A stretch of 64,000 nt of DNA, taken from positions 15,254 through 79,253 of the forward strand of contig JAMOUT010000100.1 in assembly GCA_027061995.1 (NCBI GenBank), read 5' to 3'. The notes below the pieces were generated by a model. The model had not been told where the DNA came from and made no database searches. It worked only from the letters and a program-made list of their open reading frames with translations. The position numbers were made by a program, and so were the translations under genes. Position 1 is the stretch's first letter, and every line of letters begins with the position of its first letter. Source of the stretch: Candidatus Aminicenantota bacterium. Lineage in GTDB: Bacteria; Acidobacteriota; Aminicenantia; JAMOAD01. Of this stretch, positions 45,087-53,581 are shown one piece after another.

Positions 45087-47936
45087 ATGAATAAAAAGCC
45101 GAATATAAAAACATTGATAGTCATTATGATTATAGTTATATTCTACGGAGGAACTGCTTTTTCACAGTTTTTGCCTTATTATGGAAAGAATAAGGTGCAT
45201 ACAGGGAAAAAATGGTTTGTATATGAAACAGATCATTTCAAAATTAATTTTTATACTAAAAACAGAAGAATTTTGAATAATGCCTCTGTCTATGCCGAAG
45301 ATGCATATAAAAAGATATCCGAGTTTTTGGGATATTCAATAGATCACAAGATTCCACTTCTTCTTTATCAATCTCATAAGGATTTTGAGATGACAAATCT
45401 ATACCCTTATCCTGTTCCCGAACCTGTAATGGGATTTTCAGAGCCGATGGGGGATAGAATTGTTATCCCTTCCGAATTTCCCGATCACTCTTTAAAGCAT
45501 CTTATCACACATGAATTAACCCATATATTTCAATTTAATCTCCTTTATGGAAATCATAGAATGAGCCTGAATTCTCTTACCCCCCTTCCATTATGGATAA
45601 TGGAAGGGTTTGCGGAATATATTCCCGGTGATTGGGAGCCCGTATCCACAATGGTTGTCAGGGATGCTGTTATAACAAATAAAATCCCAGAATTAAATAA
45701 ATTCGGAAACTTGGTTTATGGTAAAGGAAACTCAAGATCGCCCTATGATTTCGGCCATCTTGTTTATGATTTTCTTGCCAAAGAATATGGTAAAACCGGG
45801 TTAAGAAAGTTTTGGTGGAATTTAAAAAGATTTTCTCTTTTCAGAGGAAGGAATATTATGAAAGACACTTTTAATCTTGAATATCCTATGTTTAACAGTA
45901 AGTTTAAGAGATATTTAAGAAGAAGGTATAAGAAATATTTTTCAAAAAACATACCGGATGATTATGGCTTGAAAATAAGTCCCGAATTTCCATATTCTCA
46001 AGTATTTTCTTATGATGTCTCTCCATCAATGGAAATTGCCGCTGTTGTAACTGTTAATTACAGAAAATATGCCTTAACAATCTCTTTAATAAATTTAAAA
46101 ACGGGAAAAATATTTAAAGATATCACCCCCGGATACAGTTCGAAATTCGAGCACCTTTACCTTAAATTTAATCCGGAAGAGGGAAAAAGTGTTATATGGG
46201 ATAGAAAGGGGGAATTTATTGCATTTCTGGGAAGATACAACTATGATTATTATCTTATCTTTTATTCTTCCATAGGAAAATTCCTCAGAAGGAAAAAATT
46301 AAAAGATTTAACTGACCCGACAGGACTTTCAATATCCCATGACAATAAATATATTGTATTTACCGCTAATAAAAACGCTCAAAGGGATCTCTTTATATAT
46401 GACATTAAGAGAAATAAAATATCAAAAATCACTAATGATGCCGAGTATGAGTATTCCCCCTCTTTTTCGAAAGATGGAAAAAATATTGTTTTTTCGCAAA
46501 AAAGAGGAAAGTATGATCAGCTATGTATATTGAATTTGTCCGATAAAAAGAAAAAAGAGATTACTCAAAATCCCACATACCATATTAACCCTGTGTTTCT
46601 TGACTCTAACAATATCCTATTTTCCTATTATACGGAAGAAGCGTATAATCTTGCAACTATTAATTTGAAAACAAAACAAATTAAAATACTTACGGATGTT
46701 TCAACAGGAGTTTTTTACCCTAAGAAAATTAACAATAAACTTTTTTATCTCGGTTATTCTGGGGGAGAGTTTAGTATCTTCAAATCCGATATTTTAAAAC
46801 CGGTTAAAGAAAAAATCGAAACCGCTTATTATACCCCTGAAATAATAAAAGAAAACATAAAAGAGTATAAAATCAGACCATATAAAAAATTTGAAGATAT
46901 TGTTGTCAGTGGTTTACCGAGTATAGGTTTTGCGGTTGCAACCGATGGAACAACATATGGTGGAGCTTATCTTAACTTTAGTGATACTTTGAATGATAAC
47001 AGTGTTTCCTTTCTCGCATATTCCGTAATGGGTTTTAAAAATTATGAATTATCATATCTAAACATTGGAAATAGATTGAATTATCAAATAAAACTATTTA
47101 CAACAACCTATTTTTATTATCTTCCATTTCAATATTGGCAAGCACAGTATGAAGGGTATTATTCCTACAAAGATGCAATAACAACAAGAAAAATGGAAGG
47201 GATATATATAAACGGAATCTATCCTTTAAATAAATTTCATCGTATATCATTATTTACGGGATTACTTTACCAAAAAGAAAATTTATACTATTTCATGTAT
47301 CCCGAAGATAAAAAAAGCCCTTTTTTCAATGGATACGAAGTTCCTCTTAATTTGTCTTTGACGGGAGAAACAACCCATTTTAGAAATTACGGGCCCTATG
47401 ATGGTTATACCTATGATATCTCTTTTACAAAATATCTGAATTTAACGGGTAAAATGAGAAATGCTCAAGCAATTACAATTGATTTAAGGAAATATATCCC
47501 GATAGGATTTGATACACTGTTTGCATTCAGAGCTTACGGGGCGTTTAGTGGAGGGGAATCCCCTTATATATTTTTCGGCGGGGGAAATAATGAAATCAGA
47601 TCAACAAATTATTATAGTATGGTAGGTAATAATTTTTTTCATTTTAATGCGGAATTCAGGTTTCCCATTGTTCAAATAGCCTTAACTCCTCTCGGACTCA
47701 TAGGGCCGGTAAGAGGTGTGTTTTTTGCTGATGCTGGAGGAGCTTGGTTTAATAATCAGAAGTTTGAGTTTATAGATAAAAACGATTGGAAATTGAAAAA
47801 TGGTATAGGTTCAATCGGATACGGAATAGAATTTTCTCTCGGGGGTTATCCTCTGCATATAGAGTGGGTTTATCAAACCGATTTTGCAAATTTTAATGAT
47901 CATAAAGTCAGGTTTTGGATAGGTTTTGATTTTTAA
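45087..47936 (+). CDS. Exported zinc-peptidase / TolB-like propeller / outer-membrane barrel fusion protein
   Basis: A 949-residue protein with a signal peptide and three recognisable parts. Residues about 40-290 form a peptidase-MA-like gluzincin domain: HELTH near residue 142 (HExxH) and the downstream glutamate in WIMEGFAEYI. Residues about 290-590 are TolB/WD40-like propeller repeats (SHDNKYIVFTANKNAQRDLF, SFSKDGKNIVFSQKRGKYDQL). Residues about 610-949 look like a BamA/surface-antigen-type beta-barrel of alternating strands, with a FGGGNNEIR segment and a final aromatic residue in RFWIGFDF. The predicted arrangement is a barrel in the outer membrane with the propeller and protease in the periplasm or at the surface. 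AGAGGG precedes the ATG. It is the last gene of the cassette. Confidence 0.83.
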   Translation: MNKKPNIKTLIVIMIIVIFYGGTAFSQFLPYYGKNKVHTGKKWFVYETDHFKINFYTKNRRILNNASVYAEDAYKKISEFLGYSIDHKIPLLLYQSHKDFEMTNLYPYPVPEPVMGFSEPMGDRIVIPSEFPDHSLKHLITHELTHIFQFNLLYGNHRMSLNSLTPLPLWIMEGFAEYIPGDWEPVSTMVVRDAVITNKIPELNKFGNLVYGKGNSRSPYDFGHLVYDFLAKEYGKTGLRKFWWNLKRFSLFRGRNIMKDTFNLEYPMFNSKFKRYLRRRYKKYFSKNIPDDYGLKISPEFPYSQVFSYDVSPSMEIAAVVTVNYRKYALTISLINLKTGKIFKDITPGYSSKFEHLYLKFNPEEGKSVIWDRKGEFIAFLGRYNYDYYLIFYSSIGKFLRRKKLKDLTDPTGLSISHDNKYIVFTANKNAQRDLFIYDIKRNKISKITNDAEYEYSPSFSKDGKNIVFSQKRGKYDQLCILNLSDKKKKEITQNPTYHINPVFLDSNNILFSYYTEEAYNLATINLKTKQIKILTDVSTGVFYPKKINNKLFYLGYSGGEFSIFKSDILKPVKEKIETAYYTPEIIKENIKEYKIRPYKKFEDIVVSGLPSIGFAVATDGTTYGGAYLNFSDTLNDNSVSFLAYSVMGFKNYELSYLNIGNRLNYQIKLFTTTYFYYLPFQYWQAQYEGYYSYKDAITTRKMEGIYINGIYPLNKFHRISLFTGLLYQKENLYYFMYPEDKKSPFFNGYEVPLNLSLTGETTHFRNYGPYDGYTYDISFTKYLNLTGKMRNAQAITIDLRKYIPIGFDTLFAFRAYGAFSGGESPYIFFGGGNNEIRSTNYYSMVGNNFFHFNAEFRFPIVQIALTPLGLIGPVRGVFFADAGGAWFNNQKFEFIDKNDWKLKNGIGSIGYGIEFSLGGYPLHIEWVYQTDFANFNDHKVRFWIGFDF

Positions 47937-47990
47937 TAACTAATGTTATTTAACCCTTTGATAGAGATCATTATATTAAAATTTTTGTCC

Positions 47991-48029
47991 GCTCCGAGGC
48001 TAAATAATGATGGTTTACGGGGATGGAGC
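47991..48029. repeat. Short GC-richer stem in the convergent intergenic region
   Basis: GCTCC (47991-47995) pairs with GGAGC (48025-48029) within an otherwise AT-rich gap of about 165 bases between converging genes. The following GGCAATCCTCTC plus A-tract looks like the edge of a dispersed palindromic repeat; on the minus strand AGAGAGGATTGCC is followed by the same stem. No good terminator T-tract is adjacent. Confidence 0.25.
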
Positions 48030-48102
48030 AATCTGGCAATCCTCTCTAAAAAATAAAAAAACAGAAAATAACAGAGTTACTTTTTAAAATAAGATTAAAA
48101 AT

Positions 48103-48552
48103 TCATTTGATTTTTTTGCTCATTAAAAAAGCTTTTGTTCCGTCCGGATAATAATCCGGTATCTCATTTATTATTTCATAGTTCAACTCTTTATAAAACT
48201 TAATAGCCGTATTATTGCTTTCAGCTACCTGAAGAAAAATTGAATCAATCCCTTTTTCAAATGAGAACTCCTCAATAGTTTTCATTAATAAACTGCCATA
48301 ACCTTTTTTTCTATATTCCGGTAAAATATCTATTGTTACTATCTCCGCAAGATTATCATCATAAACAGCAAGTATGAAACCAATCATATCACCATCTTTT
48401 TCCACGGATAGACCTTCAATGTTTTCAACTCTTAACAAATCTTCAAAATACTCTTTCGAATAAGCGATTTCAGGAGGAAAACATACTTGATCTATAATAT
48501 ATAGAGATTCGATATCAGTTTTTTCGATTGGTCTGATTCGTATTTTTTTCAT
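48103..48552 (-). CDS. rimI: GNAT-family acetyltransferase, RimI-like
   Basis: A 149-residue GNAT acetyltransferase. The N-terminal strand IRIRPIEKTDIESLYIIDQVCFP, strand 4 (AEIVTIDILPEYRKKGYGSLLMKTI, containing the acetyl-CoA loop RKKGYG) and LQVAESNNTAIKFYKELNYEI are the usual GNAT motifs, and the V.E.N..A...Y...G/N.. pattern is typical of RimI. RimI acetylates the N-terminus of ribosomal protein S18, but this family also acts on other proteins, so the symbol is provisional. It is the last gene of the guaA-purM-tldD run, 39 bases after tldD. Confidence 0.75.
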   Translation of the reverse strand: MKKIRIRPIEKTDIESLYIIDQVCFPPEIAYSKEYFEDLLRVENIEGLSVEKDGDMIGFILAVYDDNLAEIVTIDILPEYRKKGYGSLLMKTIEEFSFEKGIDSIFLQVAESNNTAIKFYKELNYEIINEIPDYYPDGTKAFLMSKKIK

Positions 48553-48591
48553 AAATTAATATTATCATAAAAAAATTTATTATAAAAGAAT

Positions 48592-49731
48592 TCAGAATTT
48601 TATATTAGAGATAACATAAGATGGAATTTGATAGCCATTTCTTATAAATTGCCCTTTTTTACGGCAAACTCCTTCCCACCCGCCTACATAAATATTGTTT
48701 GATATCTCGGTTAATTTTTTTATAATATCAAAAGCACTCATCTTAATGGAAAAAGGTTTTATAGGGGTTGTTTTTCCCCCGTTCTTTATATAAAAGCTCT
48801 CTTTTATATAAAGAGTTATCTCAAGTGTATCATAATTTAATTCTCCGCTGTTAATATCATCTATTAAAATTCCTCTACCAATATACTCTATGATTTCATC
48901 TTCCCCTTTTTCCCCTTTTTCCATGGATATAATGTTTTGCCTCGGAAGAATCGGAGATTTATAATTTCCCTTCCTCCCCCTACCATTGGAATTATAACCG
49001 GCAAGATAATGGGTATAATCGGAAATAAAACTTTTTAAAACTCCGTTTTGAATAAGAATCACTTTTTCCATCTCAATTCCCTCATCATCAATTGTATCCG
49101 TTGGAAGTGTATCATCGTATATTGTAATATATTCCGGTAATAGTTGTTTGTTGATGTTTTCTTTTTTAAAAGGGGTATTGGATTGAAGGGAGATGTCGGC
49201 TTCAAGAAGATGTCCGATTAGTTCATGAATCAAAATCCCCGCCGCCCTTTTCCTAAAAAAAAGTTTATATTCTCCGGATACTACATCCACCGCTCGTTCA
49301 TTTCTGTTTATAACTCTTAAAAAATCTTCTTTTAACTTCTCATAATTAATATTATCCTGCTTAAAAGAATATCCCATTTTCGTAAGAATATTATTTGTCT
49401 TATTTTCAATTTTGATGGTTTCAATATACTCGTTCTTTTTCTCTGTTTTTTTGTAAGGGGAGAAGATCTCTTTTTCATTTTTGATTATATGAAAATCAAT
49501 TTTTGCATCAGGAAAATAATTTTGAAGATGTCTTAAATTTTCAAAATTATAATTGGTTAAAACAATATCACTTTTTTCTTTTTTTTCCTTTAAAATTATG
49601 ATATCGGATTTTTTTTTTTTATAGATTGTTTTTGCTTCACCGTATCCGCTATTTTTTTCCTCGATCCATGAACGATTATCTATTATGATACTAAGTTGAT
49701 TATAATGCTCTTTTATATAAGAAAAAATCAT
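48592..49731 (-). CDS. tldD: TldD/PmbA-family metalloprotease, short N-terminus
   Basis: A 379-residue TldD-type protein. The metal site is HELIGHLLEAD near residue 170 (HExxxH with the later EaD). IYDDTLPTDTIDDEGIEMEKVILIQNGVL and the Cys-containing GGWEGVCRKKGQFIRNG are characteristic. TldD usually acts with PmbA/TldE to degrade unfolded peptides or mature modified peptides. No PmbA gene is adjacent. The protein is about 70-100 residues shorter than the common TldD, the loss being in the N-terminal domain, and a run of twelve A (49609-49620) encodes KKKK near residue 38, a place where reading-frame slips are likely. It follows purM by four bases. Confidence 0.87.
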   Translation of the reverse strand: MIFSYIKEHYNQLSIIIDNRSWIEEKNSGYGEAKTIYKKKKSDIIILKEKKEKSDIVLTNYNFENLRHLQNYFPDAKIDFHIIKNEKEIFSPYKKTEKKNEYIETIKIENKTNNILTKMGYSFKQDNINYEKLKEDFLRVINRNERAVDVVSGEYKLFFRKRAAGILIHELIGHLLEADISLQSNTPFKKENINKQLLPEYITIYDDTLPTDTIDDEGIEMEKVILIQNGVLKSFISDYTHYLAGYNSNGRGRKGNYKSPILPRQNIISMEKGEKGEDEIIEYIGRGILIDDINSGELNYDTLEITLYIKESFYIKNGGKTTPIKPFSIKMSAFDIIKKLTEISNNIYVGGWEGVCRKKGQFIRNGYQIPSYVISNIKF

Positions 49732-49735
49732 TTAA

Positions 49736-50752
49736 CTATTCAATCCCCTCTATTATAACCCTTTTTTCGTCGGAATCTTCTATGATTTCTCCGATTAAAT
49801 AATAATTATCACCATATTCATCTGTAAATTCATTGAAAACACCCTTGCCTATTATCACAATCATCCCTATCCCCATATTAAATGCCCTAAACCCCTCTTT
49901 AAGAGAGATTCCACTCTCTTTTACAAGAAATTCGAATATTTCGGGAATATCCCAATTAATTTTTATCTTGGCTGAATGATTTTTATTTAATATCCTCGGG
50001 ATATTTTCATAAAAACCTCCACCCGTTATATGAGCCATACCATTTATCATACCTCTTAATGGGAATAATTTTTTATAATAACTTTTATGAATTGCCAAAA
50101 GTTCTTCCGCTATTGTTTTTCCTGTAGGGGAAAATATAGAATCGGTTTTCATTTTAAGCTTATCAAAGAATATCTTCCTTGCAAGAGAATAACCGTTTGT
50201 ATGAAGGCCGGTCGAAGGAAGTCCTATTATCAAGTCTCCTGTTTTTATTTTTGACCCATCTATAATCTCCTTTTCTTCGGCTATTCCGGTTATAAAACCC
50301 GCTATATCAAAATCTCCGGCGGAATAAAACCCGGGCATCTCCGCTGTTTCCCCTCCGAGAAGAATACAATCATTTTCATAACATGCTTTTGCAAATCCCT
50401 CTATCACCGAAGCGGCAATTTCGGCTTTTAATTTACCCGTTGCAAAATAATCCAGAAAATAGAGAGGTTTCGCTCCTTGGACAAGGATATCATCAACACA
50501 ATGATTAACAAGGTCCTGTCCGACAGTATCATAAATCCCGGACATAATTGCCACTTTGAGTTTGGTCCCAACACCATCCGAACTTGAGATAAGATAAGGG
50601 GAGGTATATCCTTCGGGAAGTTTGAATGTCCCTCCGAATTTTCCGATTTCCCGAGAAGATTTGTATTTTTTTAATATCTCTTTTATTAGCCTGACTGTTT
50701 TGTTTCCTTCGTTTATATTAACTCCGGAATCCTCGTAAGTTATTTTTTTCAT
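49736..50752 (-). CDS. purM: Phosphoribosylformylglycinamidine cyclo-ligase (AIR synthetase)
   Basis: The fifth step of purine synthesis, closing FGAM to AIR with ATP; 338 residues, normal length. Motifs include ITYEDSGVNI at the start, SSDGVGTKLKVA, GGETAEMPGFY, GLPSTGLHTNGYSLAR, HITGGGFYENIPR and FNMGIGMIVI. The ATG at 50752 has GGAG at a good distance; an upstream in-frame ATG at 50782 would add ten residues unlike the family. Neighbours are the nucleoside transporter upstream (127-base gap) and tldD downstream (four bases). No other de novo purine gene except guaA lies in the window. Confidence 0.96.
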   Translation of the reverse strand: MKKITYEDSGVNINEGNKTVRLIKEILKKYKSSREIGKFGGTFKLPEGYTSPYLISSSDGVGTKLKVAIMSGIYDTVGQDLVNHCVDDILVQGAKPLYFLDYFATGKLKAEIAASVIEGFAKACYENDCILLGGETAEMPGFYSAGDFDIAGFITGIAEEKEIIDGSKIKTGDLIIGLPSTGLHTNGYSLARKIFFDKLKMKTDSIFSPTGKTIAEELLAIHKSYYKKLFPLRGMINGMAHITGGGFYENIPRILNKNHSAKIKINWDIPEIFEFLVKESGISLKEGFRAFNMGIGMIVIIGKGVFNEFTDEYGDNYYLIGEIIEDSDEKRVIIEGIE

Positions 50753-50879
50753 CTTACTCTCCAAATTTGTTTTATCATGCAATTTTAATATTTTTTTGCT
50801 TTCTTTTCAAACAACTCTATTTCTTTACAAATTCTCTTTTCCAATATCAAACGATTCTTTATTGATAATTCTATCAAAT

Positions 50880-52082
50880 TCAATACGGTAAAAGGATACT
50901 GACCATGGAAGCTGTCATAAGAGTCGCAAGAAGACCGGCGATAAGTGATTTAAATGCAAGTCTTGAAACAGATGGTTTTTTATTCGGAGCTATTCCCGCC
51001 ACCCCTCCGATTAGAATTCCTATACTCCCGAAATTTGCAAAACCGCAAAGAGCATAGGTTATTATGGTTATACTTCTTTGAGAAAGAGCCTTATTTATTA
51101 TCAATGTTTTTAATCGCATGTATGCTATAAATTCATTAAAAACAGTTTTTATTCCGAGAAGTTTGCCAGCTTCCATTGCTTCCGATGGCTTTACCCCTAT
51201 GAGTAAAGCTATGGGAGAAAAAAGATAACTCAATAATTTTTCAAGCGTTATCCCTGAAAGCCCTATAAAATCATTTAAAAGATATATCAATGAGATAAAA
51301 GCAATGAGCATTGCTCCGACCTGTATTGCAAGATTAACACCATCACTTGTTCCGTTTGCTATAGCCTCGATTATATTATTTTCTCCCCTTTTGATTTTAA
51401 CATTATCAAGGGAATCCCCTTTTGTTAAGTCAGTATCAGGAATCATTATTTTTGATATGATTATTGCAGCCGGAGCACTCATCAAAGAAGCTGTTAGAAG
51501 GTGTCCCGCTTTTGCTCCGAAACTAACATAAGCGGCCATTACACTTCCGGCTATTGTTGACATAAAAGTTGTCATAATGGTGAAAAGTCTTGAATCATTC
51601 ATCTCTTTTATATAATCTTTTACCCCTGTTAATGATTCTATTCCCATGAAAATAAGAAGCGAAGAGGTAAATGCCTCGACTCCCGTTATTTTTAGTGTTT
51701 TATAAAAGAGTTTTGCAAGAAGTCGAACAATAAATTGGATTATTCCGAAATAGACGAGTATTCCCATAAAAGCTGAAACAAATATTATCAGAGGAAGCAC
51801 CTGAAATGCGACTTGTGCTCCCGTTTTTTTAGAATCCACAAGGGAGCCGAATAAAAATTTCGCACCATGATTACTGTAATTCAATAGTATTAAAAATCCT
51901 TTATTTACAGTCTCGAATATCTTTACTCCCACATAAGTTTTTAACATGAAAACAGCTGTTAGAAATTGAATGGCGAGCCCTATGAATACGGTTTTATAAG
52001 GAATCTTTTTTTTATCAACGGAGAGCAGATATGCTATAAAAAGAAAAACCGATATTCCTATTATTCCGATTAGTATGTTCAT
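50880..52082 (-). CDS. nupC: Concentrative nucleoside transporter (CNT/NupC family)
   Basis: A 400-residue inner-membrane protein with about ten membrane helices. Typical CNT segments are ESLTGVKDYIKEMNDSRLFTIMTTFMST, GSVMAAYVSFG, FINEFIAYM-like KTVFNEFIAYMRL, and ALCGFANFGSIGILIGG with the G.S.N.. family pattern. It should import nucleosides with Na+ or H+. Position between an orphan solute-binding protein gene (eight bases upstream) and purM points to purine salvage. A small hairpin TTGATA/TATCAA lies just after its stop; it has no T-tract. Confidence 0.92.
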   Translation of the reverse strand: MNILIGIIGISVFLFIAYLLSVDKKKIPYKTVFIGLAIQFLTAVFMLKTYVGVKIFETVNKGFLILLNYSNHGAKFLFGSLVDSKKTGAQVAFQVLPLIIFVSAFMGILVYFGIIQFIVRLLAKLFYKTLKITGVEAFTSSLLIFMGIESLTGVKDYIKEMNDSRLFTIMTTFMSTIAGSVMAAYVSFGAKAGHLLTASLMSAPAAIIISKIMIPDTDLTKGDSLDNVKIKRGENNIIEAIANGTSDGVNLAIQVGAMLIAFISLIYLLNDFIGLSGITLEKLLSYLFSPIALLIGVKPSEAMEAGKLLGIKTVFNEFIAYMRLKTLIINKALSQRSITIITYALCGFANFGSIGILIGGVAGIAPNKKPSVSRLAFKSLIAGLLATLMTASMVSILLPY

Positions 52083-52090
52083 CTTTTTAC

Positions 52091-53581
52091 CTACCTTTTC
52101 CTTATATTTTCGAGAAAATAATATTCTCCCGAAGGGTATTTGTCTATATTAGCAATCCCTCTTTTATATATTATGATATTATCACTATACCATAAGGGGA
52201 TAAAAGGGATATCTTCGGATATTATTTTTTCCGCTTTTTCATATATGGTTTTTTGTATTTTCAAATCATAAGTTTTTTCAGCATCATCAAGGAGAGTATC
52301 AATGGATTTATTAACATAGTGTGCTCTATTCGCTCCGTTCGGAGGTATAAATTTTGAATGAAGTGTATATTTATATATGTCGGGAGAAAGGATTCCCACC
52401 CATGCCAGAGGATAAACCTGAAAATTACCTGTTATTATATCTTTATAGAATGATGAAAATTCAAGTGTTTTAATTTTTACTTTCACCCCGATAAGTCCCC
52501 AATAATATTTTAAAGCTATTGCTATTTTTCGTGAGACCTCTTTATTGGCACATTTAATCTCTATTTCGGGATGCTTTATCTGAGATTGTTTTAATTTTTG
52601 TTTAGCGAGCTTTAATGAATAATGGTATTTTTTTATTTTGTCCGAGTATGCCCAATGTTCGGGAGAAAGCAGAGTATAAGCTCTTCTTGCGAACCCTTTC
52701 ATGACAAATTTCATTAGCTCTTTGTAATTTATGGCATAAGATAGTGCTTCTCTGAAATTTCTATTTTTTAAAAGTTTATCTCTGAGATTAAAACCGAGAT
52801 AATACATTGTATTTCCCGGATAATTGTCTATGATATGATTTTTTGTTCTCTTGAGAGATTCAATGAATTCAGGGGGAACACTATTAATCATAAAATCAGC
52901 TTTTCCTTTTTTAAGAATCAATATTCTTGATATGGGATCATTTATCACTTTAATTATTAAATCGTCTATATAAGGGGGATGTTTAAAGTATTTTTTATTG
53001 GCTTTAAAGTATAAAATATTTTTTTTCGATTTTTTATAAATAAAAGCACCTGTCCCTATCGGCTTTCTGAAAAAGTTTTGTTTTGAGCCATAAGGGACAA
53101 TCCCTATGACAAGATTATAAAAGAGTGCTGAGTCAGGATATTTTAGCTCTATTGTAAAACCGTATCTACCTCTATGGTAAATTTTTTTTATACTTTTGAA
53201 AGCTGATTTTCTTATACTCTTAAAACTTTTTGATAGCATTGAGTTAAAAGTCCAGATAATATCACGACTTGTTAGCTCCTTCCCATTATGAAAATAAATC
53301 CCTCTTTTCAAGAAAAAATTAATTTTTAAAAGGGATATTATTTTATATTCTTTTAACAAATCTTTTTCGACTCCGAAATTTTTAGTTTTTTTAAATAAGC
53401 CGTTGAATAAAATCTGCTGGATTCTTTGAGAAGCTTGATCCGTTCCCACTCTCGGGTCAAGATTTAAAGGGTAATTATCAAGAATCATTGTTAATCTTTT
53501 TCCTTCTCCATTTAATGGTGGGACGGAACATATATTTGTAAATAACAAAAGAAGTATTAAAAGGCTAATTCTCTTTGGCAT
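52091..53581 (-). CDS. Family 5 extracellular solute-binding protein (oligopeptide/nickel type), orphan
   Basis: A 496-residue periplasmic binding protein with a signal peptide; the Cys in LFTNICSVPP could be lipid-modified, although the lipobox is not canonical. SBP_bac_5 features are LDNYPLNLDPRVGTDQAS, LKRGIYFHNGKELTSRDIIWTFNSML, NFREALSYAINYKELMKF and the C-terminal DIPFIPLWYSDN. Such proteins deliver peptides or metal-chelates to an ABC importer, but no permease or ATPase gene is near. Its ATG lies inside the end of the lytic transglycosylase gene (17-base overlap). That suggests a link to peptidoglycan-fragment handling (inference). Confidence 0.88.
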   Translation of the reverse strand: MPKRISLLILLLLFTNICSVPPLNGEGKRLTMILDNYPLNLDPRVGTDQASQRIQQILFNGLFKKTKNFGVEKDLLKEYKIISLLKINFFLKRGIYFHNGKELTSRDIIWTFNSMLSKSFKSIRKSAFKSIKKIYHRGRYGFTIELKYPDSALFYNLVIGIVPYGSKQNFFRKPIGTGAFIYKKSKKNILYFKANKKYFKHPPYIDDLIIKVINDPISRILILKKGKADFMINSVPPEFIESLKRTKNHIIDNYPGNTMYYLGFNLRDKLLKNRNFREALSYAINYKELMKFVMKGFARRAYTLLSPEHWAYSDKIKKYHYSLKLAKQKLKQSQIKHPEIEIKCANKEVSRKIAIALKYYWGLIGVKVKIKTLEFSSFYKDIITGNFQVYPLAWVGILSPDIYKYTLHSKFIPPNGANRAHYVNKSIDTLLDDAEKTYDLKIQKTIYEKAEKIISEDIPFIPLWYSDNIIIYKRGIANIDKYPSGEYYFLENIRKR

